IMG/VR virus record: IMGVR_UViG_3300025769_000840
Coordinates: 1-23,923 of that record
Origin: a virus
Reading direction: 5' to 3' (one strand)
DNA: 23,923 nt
The translations under genes were made by a program, and so were the position numbers. The notes under the pieces were generated by a model. It ran no database searches, was not told where the DNA came from, and saw only the letters and a program-made list of their open reading frames with translations. This document shows, one piece after another, positions 13,971 through 23,511 of this stretch (positions within the stretch are counted from its first letter, which is position 1; the number at the start of each line of letters is the position of its first letter).

Positions 13971-15086
13971 ATGCCTACAGCAGTAAACGGGCAATTGTAT
14001 TATTCACAAGCAGAAGTACAGGCTGGTCTACCACAGTACCATGCAGCACTTCGCCAAGCAACGGGGTATGGTGGTCAGTTCTCTGCCGATCCCACCCAGA
14101 GGTTTCAACAGTATATTGCCGGTGCAACCCCGGAACAACAGGCCGCATATAACGCTCTGTCTAACATATATGGTTCTGGTTCCTTCGCGCCCGGTACAAC
14201 CACGGTCGTACAATCTAATCAGGCTCAACAGGCACCTATTGATTTTGAACCAATTCAGACAGGTATCTCAGATCTGGGTACTGGTCAGCAAGGTCTTATG
14301 GCTGGTCAGCAAGGTCTTATGGCTGGTCAGCAAGGTCTTATGGCTGGTCAAGAAACCCTACAGACAGGTATCTCAGGTCTAGGTACAGGTCAGCAAGGTC
14401 TTATGGCTGGTCAAGAAACCCTACAGACAGGTATCTCAGGTCTAGGTACAGGTCAGCAAGATATTCAGACAGGTATCTCAGGTCTAGGTACAGGTCAGCA
14501 AGCCCTTATCGGCGGTCAGTTGGCACTAGGCGAAGGTCAAGGTGCTATCATGGGTGCCGTAGGTGCTCCTGCTGAGGGTCAGCCCTCAACCTTGTTCGCA
14601 GGTCAGGCTGGTCTTATGGGTGGTCAACAGGCACTAGGTCAGCAACTAACAGGCGGTATTCAGGATATCACTGGTGCAGTCGGTGGTGTATCTCAGAACA
14701 TTGATGCACTAGAGCGGGCCGCTGAACAGTATCGTCGGGAAGCACAACGTCAGCGTGCCCAGATCCAGACATCAGGTGTAGAAGGTCGGGAACAACTTTC
14801 TCAGCAGGTTTCCGATGTAGGTCAGCAAGTTAATACCGGTGTTGAACAACAGCGTGCTCTTATGGGTGGTATGGCTGCTCCTGTCGCCGCTATGGGTGCT
14901 ACAGCAGGTATTCAACCTGGAGGGGCTACTCAGGCTGCTACTCAATATGCACAAACCCAGAAGTTTACTCCCCCGGCTCAAGGTCAGCAAACCCTTATGG
15001 GTCCGTTGGGTCCAATGACAATCGATCCACGAGACCAAGTAACCCAGCCAGTGTATTCATCCGGCTTAATGAATTATCCTGTATAA
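13971..15086 (+). CDS. Internal virion protein with heptad tandem repeats
   Basis: 371 residues. The N-terminal ~95 residues are ordered-looking (YYSQAEVQAGLPQYHAALRQ; TPEQQAAYNALSNIYG). Residues ~98-195 are 14 consecutive heptads such as GQQGLMA, GQETLQT and GISGLGT, which place Gly at position 1 and Leu/Ile in the core. Then follows a longer helical stretch (LERAAEQYRREAQRQRAQIQ) and a disordered Pro/Gln-rich C-terminus. Gln, Gly and Met content and position (first of five probable ejection genes) suggest an internal core or ejection protein. The start follows the holin-like stop by four bases (TGAGATCATG). No enzyme motif is seen. Confidence 0.65.
   Translation: MPTAVNGQLYYSQAEVQAGLPQYHAALRQATGYGGQFSADPTQRFQQYIAGATPEQQAAYNALSNIYGSGSFAPGTTTVVQSNQAQQAPIDFEPIQTGISDLGTGQQGLMAGQQGLMAGQQGLMAGQETLQTGISGLGTGQQGLMAGQETLQTGISGLGTGQQDIQTGISGLGTGQQALIGGQLALGEGQGAIMGAVGAPAEGQPSTLFAGQAGLMGGQQALGQQLTGGIQDITGAVGGVSQNIDALERAAEQYRREAQRQRAQIQTSGVEGREQLSQQVSDVGQQVNTGVEQQRALMGGMAAPVAAMGATAGIQPGGATQAATQYAQTQKFTPPAQGQQTLMGPLGPMTIDPRDQVTQPVYSSGLMNYPV
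14262..14555 (+). repeat. 21-bp tandem array (14 heptad units)
   Basis: Fourteen consecutive 21-bp units with perfect phase. Units 2-4 (14283-14345) are identical GGTCAGCAAGGTCTTATGGCT copies. A 63-bp three-unit block is then duplicated exactly (14325-14387 and 14388-14450). Flanking units are diverged. The exact copies imply recent unequal exchange or slippage, so copy number may vary between relatives. Confidence 0.95.
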
Positions 15087-15102
15087 AAGAAAAGAGTAAG
15101 GC

Positions 15103-16995
15103 ATGGTTCAGATCGGCAACTATAATTATAGTGATTATTATAGCTCTGGTGCTTATACACCGCGAGAAGGAACTTTGTCTTATGCCGAGTTTGACCCGGA
15201 AGCGTATCTAGCAATCCGCCCTGATGTTGCTCAAAGCCCCGGTTTTACAGGTCAGGGTCAATATCGGACTGACAGCCTGTTCACGCAGCAGTATGGTAGA
15301 GCGCCTACCCGCGATGAAGCACTATATGCGCATTATCAAGGTCTATACCCTAGTAACCCTCAGCAACAGTTACCGGACCAGTATCAGCAACAGGCACCTG
15401 ATCCATTCCGCAGATCAGCAGAAGATGTGGCGTCGATCCAGGGATATGAAACTACTAGAGGTACTGTAGGTCAGTACGAGACTGATATAACTTCGTTCCT
15501 AGATCCAGAGACTAATCAGATCCGTCAAGACCTTATAGGTGGTACAGGTATCCCAAAAGATCTTAATCTACAGGAAAAGATCGATGCTGCCAAGAATGCA
15601 ACCACACCTAACGATCCTGCCGTACTAGAACTAAAGACAATCCTCGACACTCTAAACGAACGTAAGATCGCTCGTGATACAGGTTATCTAGGTGTATTCG
15701 GTGAAGGCGGTTACGAGAGATTTAAACAAGCTGTTGGTTCTCAACAGTCCTATGTAGATCCTTATGGTAAAGTAACTCCTCTCGGTAAGATGGCTGAACT
15801 TGCTGAGAATCCTGAACTTCCCCCAGGAACAGAACTATCCCTAGAGCGTTATCAAGCACAACCAGATGAGTTTCTGGATGCAGATAAGTATACGGTTACT
15901 CCTACAAAATATAATGTTCAGGCTGCTCAGGCACAAGTATCTCAGGCTGTAGATCCTACCAAGACCGGGGCTACTTCATATGAAGCTACTCAGGTTGCCG
16001 ATCAAGTAGCCAAGACCCAGATCCAAGCTGCTAAACAACAGGGCTTGACAGATTATGTAGAACCTGCTAGGGGTGAGGTGGATGTAAAGTCTACTGTTCA
16101 GGGTCAGCTTGCTCAACTTATGCAGCAGTTTGAAGGCGGTCAGATCCCTGCCTTTGCTGCCGGTGCTATCCGTACCGCTGAACAGAGACTAGCCGCCCGT
16201 GGTATGGGTGCCTCTAGTATGGCCGGTGCTGCTATTGTTCAGGCTGCTATGGAGGCCAGCACTCCTATTGCCGCTGCCGATGCTGAAACTTATCGGCGTA
16301 TGCAGGAACTAAATCTGAATAACCGTCAGCAAGCCGAAGTCCTGAATGCTCAGATGACATTGCAGATGGATCTACAGAACCTAAACAATGAACAACAGGC
16401 TCGGGTAACCAACACACAGAATCAGATCCAGTCTCTATTTAATGATCAGTCTGCGGTTAATAGTGCTCGCCAGTTCAATGCTACATCTGAACAGCAGAAT
16501 GATCAGTTCTTTGCTAACCTGTTTAATCAGACCGCACAGTTTAATACTGCACAGAAAAATGCTATTGAACAGTTTAATGCAGGTCAGACCAATGCTGTAG
16601 CACAGTTTAACTCTGAACTGGCAAACCAGCGGGAGCAGTTTAATCTTAAGAACAGCATCGTTATCGATCAGGCTAACGCTGTATATCGCAGACAGATTAA
16701 TACCGCTAATACTGCAATCGCTAATGCCGAGAACGAGTTTAACGTACGCAACCTGTTTAATATCAGTCAGAATGCTCAGGCTCAGATCCTACAGCAGCAG
16801 CGAGACGAGATTAACTTTGCTCGGGTTACGGCTTTGAATGATCAGGAATATCGGAATAATCTGGCCTTGGCTTCTTTCGCTTATGACCGTGATCTAGATC
16901 TTGCATCTGACTTGGCTGTAGGCGGATTATTTGGTAGTATCGCTGGCGGTATTATCAGTTCTGTGTTTGCCCCAACTCCGAAAAAGACAAAGTAA
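15103..16995 (+). CDS. Internal/ejection virion protein with QFN coil repeats
   Basis: 630 residues. Residues ~24-85 contain FDPEAYLAIRPDVAQS and ALYAHYQGLYPSN, a pattern (FDPxxYLxxxPDVA...HY) that recurs in marine phage virion proteins. The middle is Gln/Ala-rich. A conserved block EGGQIPAFAAGAIRTAEQRL, AARGMGASSMAGAAIVQAAM lies at ~346-388. After it, QFN recurs about every 11 residues (~460-515), a long coiled rod. The C-terminus ends with a hydrophobic segment (LAVGGLFGSIAGGIISSVFA, ~606-625) that could insert in a membrane. Together these suggest an ejected core protein. A TAAGG-like site precedes ATG. Confidence 0.7.
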   Translation: MVQIGNYNYSDYYSSGAYTPREGTLSYAEFDPEAYLAIRPDVAQSPGFTGQGQYRTDSLFTQQYGRAPTRDEALYAHYQGLYPSNPQQQLPDQYQQQAPDPFRRSAEDVASIQGYETTRGTVGQYETDITSFLDPETNQIRQDLIGGTGIPKDLNLQEKIDAAKNATTPNDPAVLELKTILDTLNERKIARDTGYLGVFGEGGYERFKQAVGSQQSYVDPYGKVTPLGKMAELAENPELPPGTELSLERYQAQPDEFLDADKYTVTPTKYNVQAAQAQVSQAVDPTKTGATSYEATQVADQVAKTQIQAAKQQGLTDYVEPARGEVDVKSTVQGQLAQLMQQFEGGQIPAFAAGAIRTAEQRLAARGMGASSMAGAAIVQAAMEASTPIAAADAETYRRMQELNLNNRQQAEVLNAQMTLQMDLQNLNNEQQARVTNTQNQIQSLFNDQSAVNSARQFNATSEQQNDQFFANLFNQTAQFNTAQKNAIEQFNAGQTNAVAQFNSELANQREQFNLKNSIVIDQANAVYRRQINTANTAIANAENEFNVRNLFNISQNAQAQILQQQRDEINFARVTALNDQEYRNNLALASFAYDRDLDLASDLAVGGLFGSIAGGIISSVFAPTPKKTK

Positions 16996-17006
16996 AGAGG
17001 TAAATA

Positions 17007-17312
17007 ATGATCGGAAGTATTATCGCATCGGTAGCAGGTAGTGCAGCATCATCCCTTCTTGGTGGTGGCAGTCGTAGATCCCAGACCCTGCCCGCTAAAT
17101 TTTCTACTCGACAGGCCCCATTCCGGCGCAGGGTAGAGAACGTAATGGAACCCGGCACCAGAGGTTTGGAAACATTACCAGAAGACTCCGCTTCATTTGG
17201 TACAATTCAAACGCTTATCAATCGTCACGAGGCTATGCTTAGTGCCATCGATGCTGATGCTGGTGCGGCAGGGTCTCTATCTTCTGGCGGTATCGGTCGA
17301 TATAATTACTAA
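17007..17312 (+). CDS. Small virion-associated protein with glycine-rich hydrophobic N-terminus
   Basis: 101 residues. The N-terminus (IGSIIASVAGSAASSLLGGG) is a small-residue hydrophobic helix like those ending the previous protein. Then follows a basic stretch (SRRSQ; RQAPFRRRVENVMEPGTRG) and a soluble tail ending GGIGRYNY. The ribosome site is AGAGG. It sits within the ejection-protein run with 11- and 8-base gaps to its neighbours, so it is probably a minor core component. I do not recognise the family. The hydrophobic helix is short and could be either a membrane insertion element or a packing helix. Confidence 0.6.
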   Translation: MIGSIIASVAGSAASSLLGGGSRRSQTLPAKFSTRQAPFRRRVENVMEPGTRGLETLPEDSASFGTIQTLINRHEAMLSAIDADAGAAGSLSSGGIGRYNY

Positions 17313-17320
17313 GGTGTCTT

Positions 17321-17881
17321 ATGCAACCCAATGATCAAAGTTTTAACGGGCCTATTCCTGGTGCTTCCCTAACCCACGAGTTAGGGTCTCAACCGGATGA
17401 ACGTCCGCCTATGTATGTTGACCCAACAGAAGCATACGATTTTCTGGTTGATCGTATTGCTAACCCTGATGTGTTTAAGCGTATCGCTGTAGCAGCAGAA
17501 CTAGGCGTACCTCTGGAACTTATGGTCAGACCTATTGTCTTCGCTGGTTGGGCTGAAGGTTACTATACCAATGATGTTATGCACCTTATTGCTGGCCCGG
17601 TATTTGAAGTGGCAGGTAAGCTGCTAGAGAAATCCGGTGTGGACTATATCCCCTTAGCCCCACGAAAGCAAGACGAGTCCTACGAGAACCTTCTTGACAT
17701 GCTCTACAAAAAACGTGAGGCTCTAGAGCAAGGTCTTGATGAACCTGATGATGAAGACGAACAACCAGAAATGATGCAAGAAGAAGTCGTATCAGAGCCT
17801 ACTGAACCGTTAATGGATCAGGCACCTGTTGAAGAAGAAGTATCTGCTCCTTCTAGCGGTCTAATGGGGAGGCCAGAATAA
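17321..17881 (+). CDS. Conserved-looking phage protein with acidic C-terminus, ejection cluster
   Basis: 186 residues. The folded part spans ~30-135 (TEAYDFLVDRIANPDVFKRI; ELMVRPIVFAGWAEGYYTND; VFEVAGKLLEKSGVDYIPL). The tail is strongly acidic (DEPDDEDEQPEMMQEEVVSE). There is no signal peptide or catalytic motif. The stop overlaps the next start (AATAATGGG), coupling it to the 377-aa protein. Function unknown; the acidic tail could bind a basic partner during core assembly. Confidence 0.6.
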   Translation: MQPNDQSFNGPIPGASLTHELGSQPDERPPMYVDPTEAYDFLVDRIANPDVFKRIAVAAELGVPLELMVRPIVFAGWAEGYYTNDVMHLIAGPVFEVAGKLLEKSGVDYIPLAPRKQDESYENLLDMLYKKREALEQGLDEPDDEDEQPEMMQEEVVSEPTEPLMDQAPVEEEVSAPSSGLMGRPE

Positions 17882-19014
17882 TGGGTTTCTTTTCACCAGG
17901 GTTTGTTATCGGTGCTGCTAGTAGCCTCACTAATCAGATTGAGGATGCTAAGGAACGTAACGCTGAGATGATGGAGCGTAGACGTAATCAGTTTGATCAG
18001 TTAAGTCGTGAGGCTAAACGAGAACTAAACCGAAAAAAGATGACAGAGCAACAATACGTTGATCTTGCGAAGGAAGTTCTGTCACCTGAACTTAAAATTA
18101 AGATCGGTGATGACCCGGCATTACTGGCAGCGGCTGGTAGAAGTTTCGAAACTCAATCCAAGGTTCGAGGACTAACACCGAGTAATTTCAATAAGAGTCT
18201 TTTACTCAGCGGTCTTACCGAGGAAGGTAAATTTGATCCTGCAAAAGCGTTTAAGGTTATCGAACCTCCTAAGATGGATGTAGAGACCCAGACCGAGGAA
18301 GGTTTCTTCGGCAGGGTTATTCGTGGTATTACCGGCGCACCTTCTCAACAAGAACTGGCGGAAACTGATCCTTCAAGGATTACCTCAGATATTAGGGAAG
18401 CGTCTGTTAATCTTAACAGGATTTATAATCCGGTTCCAGTAGACAGCCGTGAATGGGCTAAGTACGAAAAACTATTCGCTGAGAGCGAAAATGTTAAAGT
18501 AGTCGTAGATCCTTTTGACCGAACTATTGATCGCGTAAAAACCTTTGCAGGTACGAAAGACAGCATCCTACGGAAATTCCTGATCCTAAACGGGTTACGG
18601 ATTGGTCAGGCGTACACTGAGGATGATCTTCCTAGTATTATTACTGATGTTAACACTATTTATAATGCGATGGGCGGCCATGAAAGTTTATCCACAGAGC
18701 AGGCTGAGGCTGTAATCTCTAAGATTTCTTCTGACATGAATCGTACCAGCGTTTCAGAGGTGATGAAGAACTTGGAACAGTATGTTCCGGCTAAAAAAGA
18801 CACAGCGGATGCGCCGGGAACCCCGAAACAGCCAAAACCTATTGATCCTGGCTTACTTCAGGCTATTACTGAGCAGATAGACTCTGGTGACGCGCCTAAT
18901 ATTCAGACCGACGAGAGTAAACCGCCTGTATATGAAGTAGAGTATAACGGGGAAATTTATAAAATCGAAATGGTCGAACCGGGAAACCCACGAATCCTGC
19001 AACCTGGAGGATAA
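17881..19014 (+). CDS. Probable internal virion protein
   Basis: 377 residues. The N-terminus (FFSPGFVIGAASSLTNQIED) has a short hydrophobic helix, then a long charged helix (AKERNAEMMERRRNQFDQLS; REAKRELNRKKMTEQQY). The middle is mixed helical (PALLAAAGRSFETQSK; FLILNGLRIGQAYTEDDLPS). A Pro/Lys linker (DAPGTPKQPKPIDPG) precedes a small C-terminal beta segment (YEVEYNGEIYKIEMVEPG). It starts on the overlapping ATG after the 186-aa gene and lies nine bases before the giant protein gene. Gene order suggests an injected or core protein. No family recognised. Confidence 0.6.
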   Translation: MGFFSPGFVIGAASSLTNQIEDAKERNAEMMERRRNQFDQLSREAKRELNRKKMTEQQYVDLAKEVLSPELKIKIGDDPALLAAAGRSFETQSKVRGLTPSNFNKSLLLSGLTEEGKFDPAKAFKVIEPPKMDVETQTEEGFFGRVIRGITGAPSQQELAETDPSRITSDIREASVNLNRIYNPVPVDSREWAKYEKLFAESENVKVVVDPFDRTIDRVKTFAGTKDSILRKFLILNGLRIGQAYTEDDLPSIITDVNTIYNAMGGHESLSTEQAEAVISKISSDMNRTSVSEVMKNLEQYVPAKKDTADAPGTPKQPKPIDPGLLQAITEQIDSGDAPNIQTDESKPPVYEVEYNGEIYKIEMVEPGNPRILQPGG

Positions 19015-19023
19015 CACTTACTC

Positions 19024-22000
19024 ATGGTCGAGGAGAAGCAACCTCTTACCTTAGAGGATATCAAAAAAGATAGCGACCTTATGCGTACTATTGATCGTTA
19101 TTCGAGAGATAGGTACAATAGAGGTTACGCCGATGCTGATAAAGCTGTAGAGGACTTCCTGTCAGAGTATCGTGGTATTCAAAACAATACCGTGAATGCT
19201 TTGACATTTGCTAACTATGCTTCGGAGATCGACGATCCTGAGTATAAGGAAAAACTAGGTCGGCTATACAACACCTTTGATAATGAACTGGAAAACTTTG
19301 CTGATGTTGAGGGGGTTGGGTCTGGCCTGATGGCCGCTGGTGAAATCCTGGCCTACAACATCGCTGACCCTATCAACCTGCTAGGTTTTGGTGCGGGTAA
19401 GTTGGTAGCATCTACAGCAGGTAGGGCGGTCCTTAAGAAAGTAATAGGTCAATCCTTAGCCTCTAAAGCGGCAAAACGCCCTATCACTACAGGTGTTGCC
19501 ACCGGTGCTGTAACTGAAGGGGCTCTAGGTGCTGTTGCTGAGGGTTCAGTACAGAGAGCAGAGCAGGATCTAGACGTACGTAAGGGATATGACCCTACCG
19601 GTCTAGCGATTGCTGCCGGTCTTAGCGGTGTCGTAGGTGGTGTAGCCGGTGGTCTAGGTGGTCGTGCAGCCGCCAAGATGGAAGAACAGATGGATCAGTT
19701 ATTCAAGCAGACCGAGGCCGCTTCTGTCCAGGGTCAGGTTGCTGCTATGGATAACCTAGAACAAGCTGTTCTGGCCCCGCCCACTGTCGCTGGTCAAACC
19801 GCCCCTATTGATGTTAAGAAAGATCTAGCAGAAGTATTTGTTACTTCTGAGTCTATTCCAGATAACGTCAAAAGTGACTACGATTCATTAGGTCGAGTTG
19901 TATCAATTGACGAAACTAAAAAGACTGCTCAGGTACAGTATCTACCTAAAGGGGCTGACAAAGACTTCAAGGGTGTAGGTGGTTTCGATAAGGGTGCGGT
20001 CATGCTTGAAATTTCTCTGGCGGATCTAAAGGCTCCGTCTGCCAGAGAAACTAATCGTATGCTTAACAAATACGTAAAATCATACGGAGACTTCCTAGAT
20101 CCCAAGCAAGTAGCGGAAGGTCGAAAATTCCTAAATATTGCCGAGCCTGGGGTTGACCCGGATAAACTGGTTAAGTCAATCCCTATCGAAACTTTGGCGC
20201 AGATTAATGAGACTATAATTGACTTCCTGTCTTCCCCTGAAATCATTACAAATCCTTATGTGCCACCCGGCGTATTTGACCCCCGTCTAAAGATCACTGA
20301 GCGGTTTGCTCAGATTATCGACGTTATCCCTGAAGAAAACTTTGATAATGTGCGTAAGGTTCTTGATGCTGAGGGTATTAGCATGGAGACACTCGCGCAG
20401 ATTTATAGGGCTGATATCAGTCAGGCCGGTCGTATGCTACAACTACAATCTGCTGAGAAGACTCAACAACTTTTAGAATTAGCCAATAAAATCGGCGGGG
20501 TCGATAATAAAAAAATGGCTGTCGTCAACCAGTATATTAAGGAGCTTAACAAGACTATCAAGGAAGAAGAGACTACCCCTTGGTTTTCTAAGACTATTGA
20601 TATCTGGCGTGCTTTTCTTGTATCTCAGCCTAGTACAACTGCACTTAACGTGCTAGGCAGTGTGGCCCGTCTACCAGAAGAGTTCGCTCGTGCTACCATC
20701 GATAACATGCTTATCAATGTACAGAGGAGTGCGCTAGGTCTTGATCCGCTAGATCAGACTGAGATTCTAAAACGAAATCCCTTTGACGTATTAAACAATT
20801 TCTCTGATGCAGGTGAATCTATTGCTTTGACTCAGCATGTAGCATTATTCTTTAACGAGGTGGACACAAAGATTATCAAGGTGTTCGATGATCTTATCCC
20901 GTCTCAGTACAAAGGTAAAGGGCCGCTGAATAAGTTAGGTAAGGCGTCGGTGACTATCAATGCCTTAAACGTGTACCAGGATCGGTGGTTTAAGTCTGCT
21001 TCATTTCTTACAGAGTTGAACGCTCAATATATCGAGAAGGTCAATCTCGGCATGATTGAAGCACCTTCTATTACTCTATCTAACGGCACCACGAAGAAAC
21101 TATCAAACTTACGGGATCTTATTCAGTATAATCGACTTGATCTACTGAACGATGAGATGGTGTCTAAGTCTATTCAATTTGCTTTCGATATGGCGTACCA
21201 GAATCGTAAAATCGGTGAGAAGATGCCTTTCGGTGGCAAGTTCGTTCAAGACACGTTGGACGGTTTTATCGGCTTTGCGGCGAAAGTTCCACTTGTAAAG
21301 GTCGCTGTACCATTCCCGACATTCCAAGCCAATAGTTTTGTGTATACGTTGAACCGTGTCTTGCCTTTCGGTGCCGTAAAATCTGGCTGGAACTTTGCTA
21401 AATTAATGCGTATGAACGGTGTACCTGCCGCTAAACGTAAAGCGTATCAAGAGGCACAAGAGCGCCTTATTGACGCTCAACAGAAACTTGTGGCTTCCAC
21501 TGATAAGGCGGAAAAAGCTAATCTTCGCGTCGTTGTAAAGGATCTCGGCACCCAAGTAGACGCGCTGGGCGAACTGAGTCTGGAAGCACAAAGAGAGTCA
21601 TTGCAGTATTTTACTAAGTTTAAGGAAGGTTTTGTTGAATCTGCCGGGGCTATATCGTTATACGCCTCCACTTACGTTTTGTATACCTACGCCGGTGGGG
21701 ACACATGGAACAAGATTAAATCCGGGGATCAAGAGCTTGATATAAAAAGGGTATTCCCGTTATCTGGGTATATGTTAGCAATGGACGCCATTCACCGGTT
21801 TGCGAATAATCTTCCGTTTCCAGAGACGTACGCCAATGATGCTGCGGAAGTTTTGGCTGGTTTAGCTGGTTCTCGTGGATCTGTTGCACCGGAGCTTACT
21901 GAACTTATGGAGGCCCTTACATCCCCTGAAAACACCGAAGACGTCAATAAAAAGCTGGGTGAGTTTGTTGGTAAGATGGTTGGGTCATTTACAAATGGAT

Positions 22001-22989
22001 TTCTTATCCCCACTCGCCCCGCGTATGAGGCAGTGACATCTCAAGGCCTTTCAGAAAGAGATTATAGAGATCGTAGACTACAGAAAGATGTTATTCCAGA
22101 AGAGTTCTTGCCGGACGATCCCGAGATCCGCGCGGCAATACAAGGCTTTATGGACGGGCTGGTAAAAGAGACAGTCAAAGGTACGCCATTCGAGAATCAG
22201 ATCTTTAGCAAAACACCTAGGGCTGCTTCATTTACCGGGGAACAACCGAGGTCCGGTAGAGGGGCTGTATTCCGCCAATTCTTCGGTGCTACACCGAGCA
22301 TGGATAACGATCTTATTATGAACGAGATCGAGAAAACCGGTATTGATCCTTACTCTCTCCGTCGATACTCAAGTGTTCCAGAGTATGATAACAAGAGAGA
22401 TCGTATTTTGGGTGAGGTGTCCAAGGCTGTCCTAATACCAATCCTAAAGTCGCGGGCGTATCGTACCGCTAGTCTGGCTGATAAGCGTCGGATCATTCAG
22501 TTAGCCTACAACAACAGTGTAAGCTCCGATGCTCCTGAACAGATTAAACGCTTCCGTAAAGCGGCGGGTTTCTCTAACGTCAATGACCTTCGCGATATCG
22601 CTAACATCATTATGGAAGAGGAATACCCTGTAGTTACTGCTGTGTCTAAGATCAGGAACCGTTTAAATAATGACACAGAAGCAAAGGTCTTAGGAACAAT
22701 TCGCGAAGGTGGTCCCGGCGTTGTTTCTCTTGCCCGATCTTCGCTTAGAAAGCAGGGTATAGATACGACTCCGTTGTCAGATCAGGGTGTGCTGGATCTT
22801 CTTGTACCTAGACTGTCTTATAAAGAAGAGAAAGACCCGGCTAACGAAGAGCATAACAAACGTTTACTAGCTACTATCGATCTGTACGATCAACTAGCCC
22901 CACTAGAAGATGCTCCTATTAGAGAAATTACTGTGCCTAGTATGATTAGAGGGGGTAGAAAAGTCATAGAAGACTACGGGAGACAATAA
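19024..22989 (+). CDS. Giant internal (ejection) virion protein
   Basis: 1321 residues, the largest gene in the window. N-terminal helices are followed by a Gly/Ala-rich hydrophobic region (~100-215; TGVATGAVTEGALGAVAEGS; GLAIAAGLSGVVGGVAGGLG) with two or three possible membrane-insertion hairpins. The long helical middle carries SKTIDIWRAFLVSQPSTTAL (~519-538), and further hydrophobic segments lie at ~755-780 and ~875-895 (AISLYASTYVLYTYAGG). The C-terminus is charged. No lysozyme or protease motif is evident, unlike T7 gp16. Size, location at the end of the structural operon and membrane-active segments fit a protein ejected with the DNA to span the cell envelope. The start at 19024 follows the previous stop by nine bases. 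Confidence 0.7.
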   Translation: MVEEKQPLTLEDIKKDSDLMRTIDRYSRDRYNRGYADADKAVEDFLSEYRGIQNNTVNALTFANYASEIDDPEYKEKLGRLYNTFDNELENFADVEGVGSGLMAAGEILAYNIADPINLLGFGAGKLVASTAGRAVLKKVIGQSLASKAAKRPITTGVATGAVTEGALGAVAEGSVQRAEQDLDVRKGYDPTGLAIAAGLSGVVGGVAGGLGGRAAAKMEEQMDQLFKQTEAASVQGQVAAMDNLEQAVLAPPTVAGQTAPIDVKKDLAEVFVTSESIPDNVKSDYDSLGRVVSIDETKKTAQVQYLPKGADKDFKGVGGFDKGAVMLEISLADLKAPSARETNRMLNKYVKSYGDFLDPKQVAEGRKFLNIAEPGVDPDKLVKSIPIETLAQINETIIDFLSSPEIITNPYVPPGVFDPRLKITERFAQIIDVIPEENFDNVRKVLDAEGISMETLAQIYRADISQAGRMLQLQSAEKTQQLLELANKIGGVDNKKMAVVNQYIKELNKTIKEEETTPWFSKTIDIWRAFLVSQPSTTALNVLGSVARLPEEFARATIDNMLINVQRSALGLDPLDQTEILKRNPFDVLNNFSDAGESIALTQHVALFFNEVDTKIIKVFDDLIPSQYKGKGPLNKLGKASVTINALNVYQDRWFKSASFLTELNAQYIEKVNLGMIEAPSITLSNGTTKKLSNLRDLIQYNRLDLLNDEMVSKSIQFAFDMAYQNRKIGEKMPFGGKFVQDTLDGFIGFAAKVPLVKVAVPFPTFQANSFVYTLNRVLPFGAVKSGWNFAKLMRMNGVPAAKRKAYQEAQERLIDAQQKLVASTDKAEKANLRVVVKDLGTQVDALGELSLEAQRESLQYFTKFKEGFVESAGAISLYASTYVLYTYAGGDTWNKIKSGDQELDIKRVFPLSGYMLAMDAIHRFANNLPFPETYANDAAEVLAGLAGSRGSVAPELTELMEALTSPENTEDVNKKLGEFVGKMVGSFTNGFLIPTRPAYEAVTSQGLSERDYRDRRLQKDVIPEEFLPDDPEIRAAIQGFMDGLVKETVKGTPFENQIFSKTPRAASFTGEQPRSGRGAVFRQFFGATPSMDNDLIMNEIEKTGIDPYSLRRYSSVPEYDNKRDRILGEVSKAVLIPILKSRAYRTASLADKRRIIQLAYNNSVSSDAPEQIKRFRKAAGFSNVNDLRDIANIIMEEEYPVVTAVSKIRNRLNNDTEAKVLGTIREGGPGVVSLARSSLRKQGIDTTPLSDQGVLDLLVPRLSYKEEKDPANEEHNKRLLATIDLYDQLAPLEDAPIREITVPSMIRGGRKVIEDYGRQ

Positions 22990-23441
22990 TGTCTGGCTTA
23001 CCTATGGAGATATTAACCCTGCTGTTCTCAACAGTTCTCGGGGGTATCATGTCTATCTGGGGTCAGAGTATCAAAGCATCCCACGAGCGTAACAAGATGT
23101 ATATCGCTGCTCTCACTGAGGAAGCTAGGATTGTTCAGTCCGCTAGGGAATACGGTCTAAAGGATAAGCACTTCGCTTGGACTAGACGAATCATTGCATT
23201 ATCGTCTATCTTTTCCATTGTCGTACTTCCTAAAGTAGCTGCCTTGATGTACCTGGACACCCCTTGGATTGTAACAGTTGGTTATCTGGAAATTCAAGGA
23301 GGTCTACTAGCTTGGCTATTCGGGCCAGAGAAAGCCACCGAATGGGTATCGTTCCAAGGTCTGGTTATTACACCTCTTGATACAAACCTAGTCGCTGCTA
23401 TCACCGGCCTATACTTCGGTAGTGGATTTACAAAGCGTTAG
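22989..23441 (+). CDS. Three-span membrane protein, holin candidate
   Basis: 150 residues with predicted spans at ~6-25, ~67-88 and ~131-146, plus an amphipathic part near 92-112. A charged segment (SHERNKMYIAALTEEARIVQ) links spans 1 and 2. The overall layout resembles three-span phage or gene-transfer-agent holins that permeabilise the inner membrane at lysis. The start overlaps the giant gene's stop (ATAATG), and it is the last gene before the terminator, a normal site for lysis genes. It competes with the 76-residue protein at 13736 for the holin role. An alternative is a membrane-anchored virion or superinfection protein. Confidence 0.55.
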   Translation: MSGLPMEILTLLFSTVLGGIMSIWGQSIKASHERNKMYIAALTEEARIVQSAREYGLKDKHFAWTRRIIALSSIFSIVVLPKVAALMYLDTPWIVTVGYLEIQGGLLAWLFGPEKATEWVSFQGLVITPLDTNLVAAITGLYFGSGFTKR

Positions 23442-23470
23442 GTCAAACATACATAACTAAGCATAAAATA

Positions 23471-23502
23471 AACCCCCGGTTGGTTGATTCCTTCCGGGGG
23501 TT
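23471..23502. terminator. Bidirectional intrinsic terminator between convergent operons
   Basis: AACCCCCGG (23471-23479) pairs with CCGGGGGTT (23494-23502), a 9-bp stem with a 14-base loop. The + strand side is followed by TTATTGTTTGTTT. The - strand side reads into TTTATTTTATG. It lies between the + strand structural operon and the - strand gene ending at 23512, so it serves both. Confidence 0.85.
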
Positions 23503-23511
23503 ATTGTTTGT

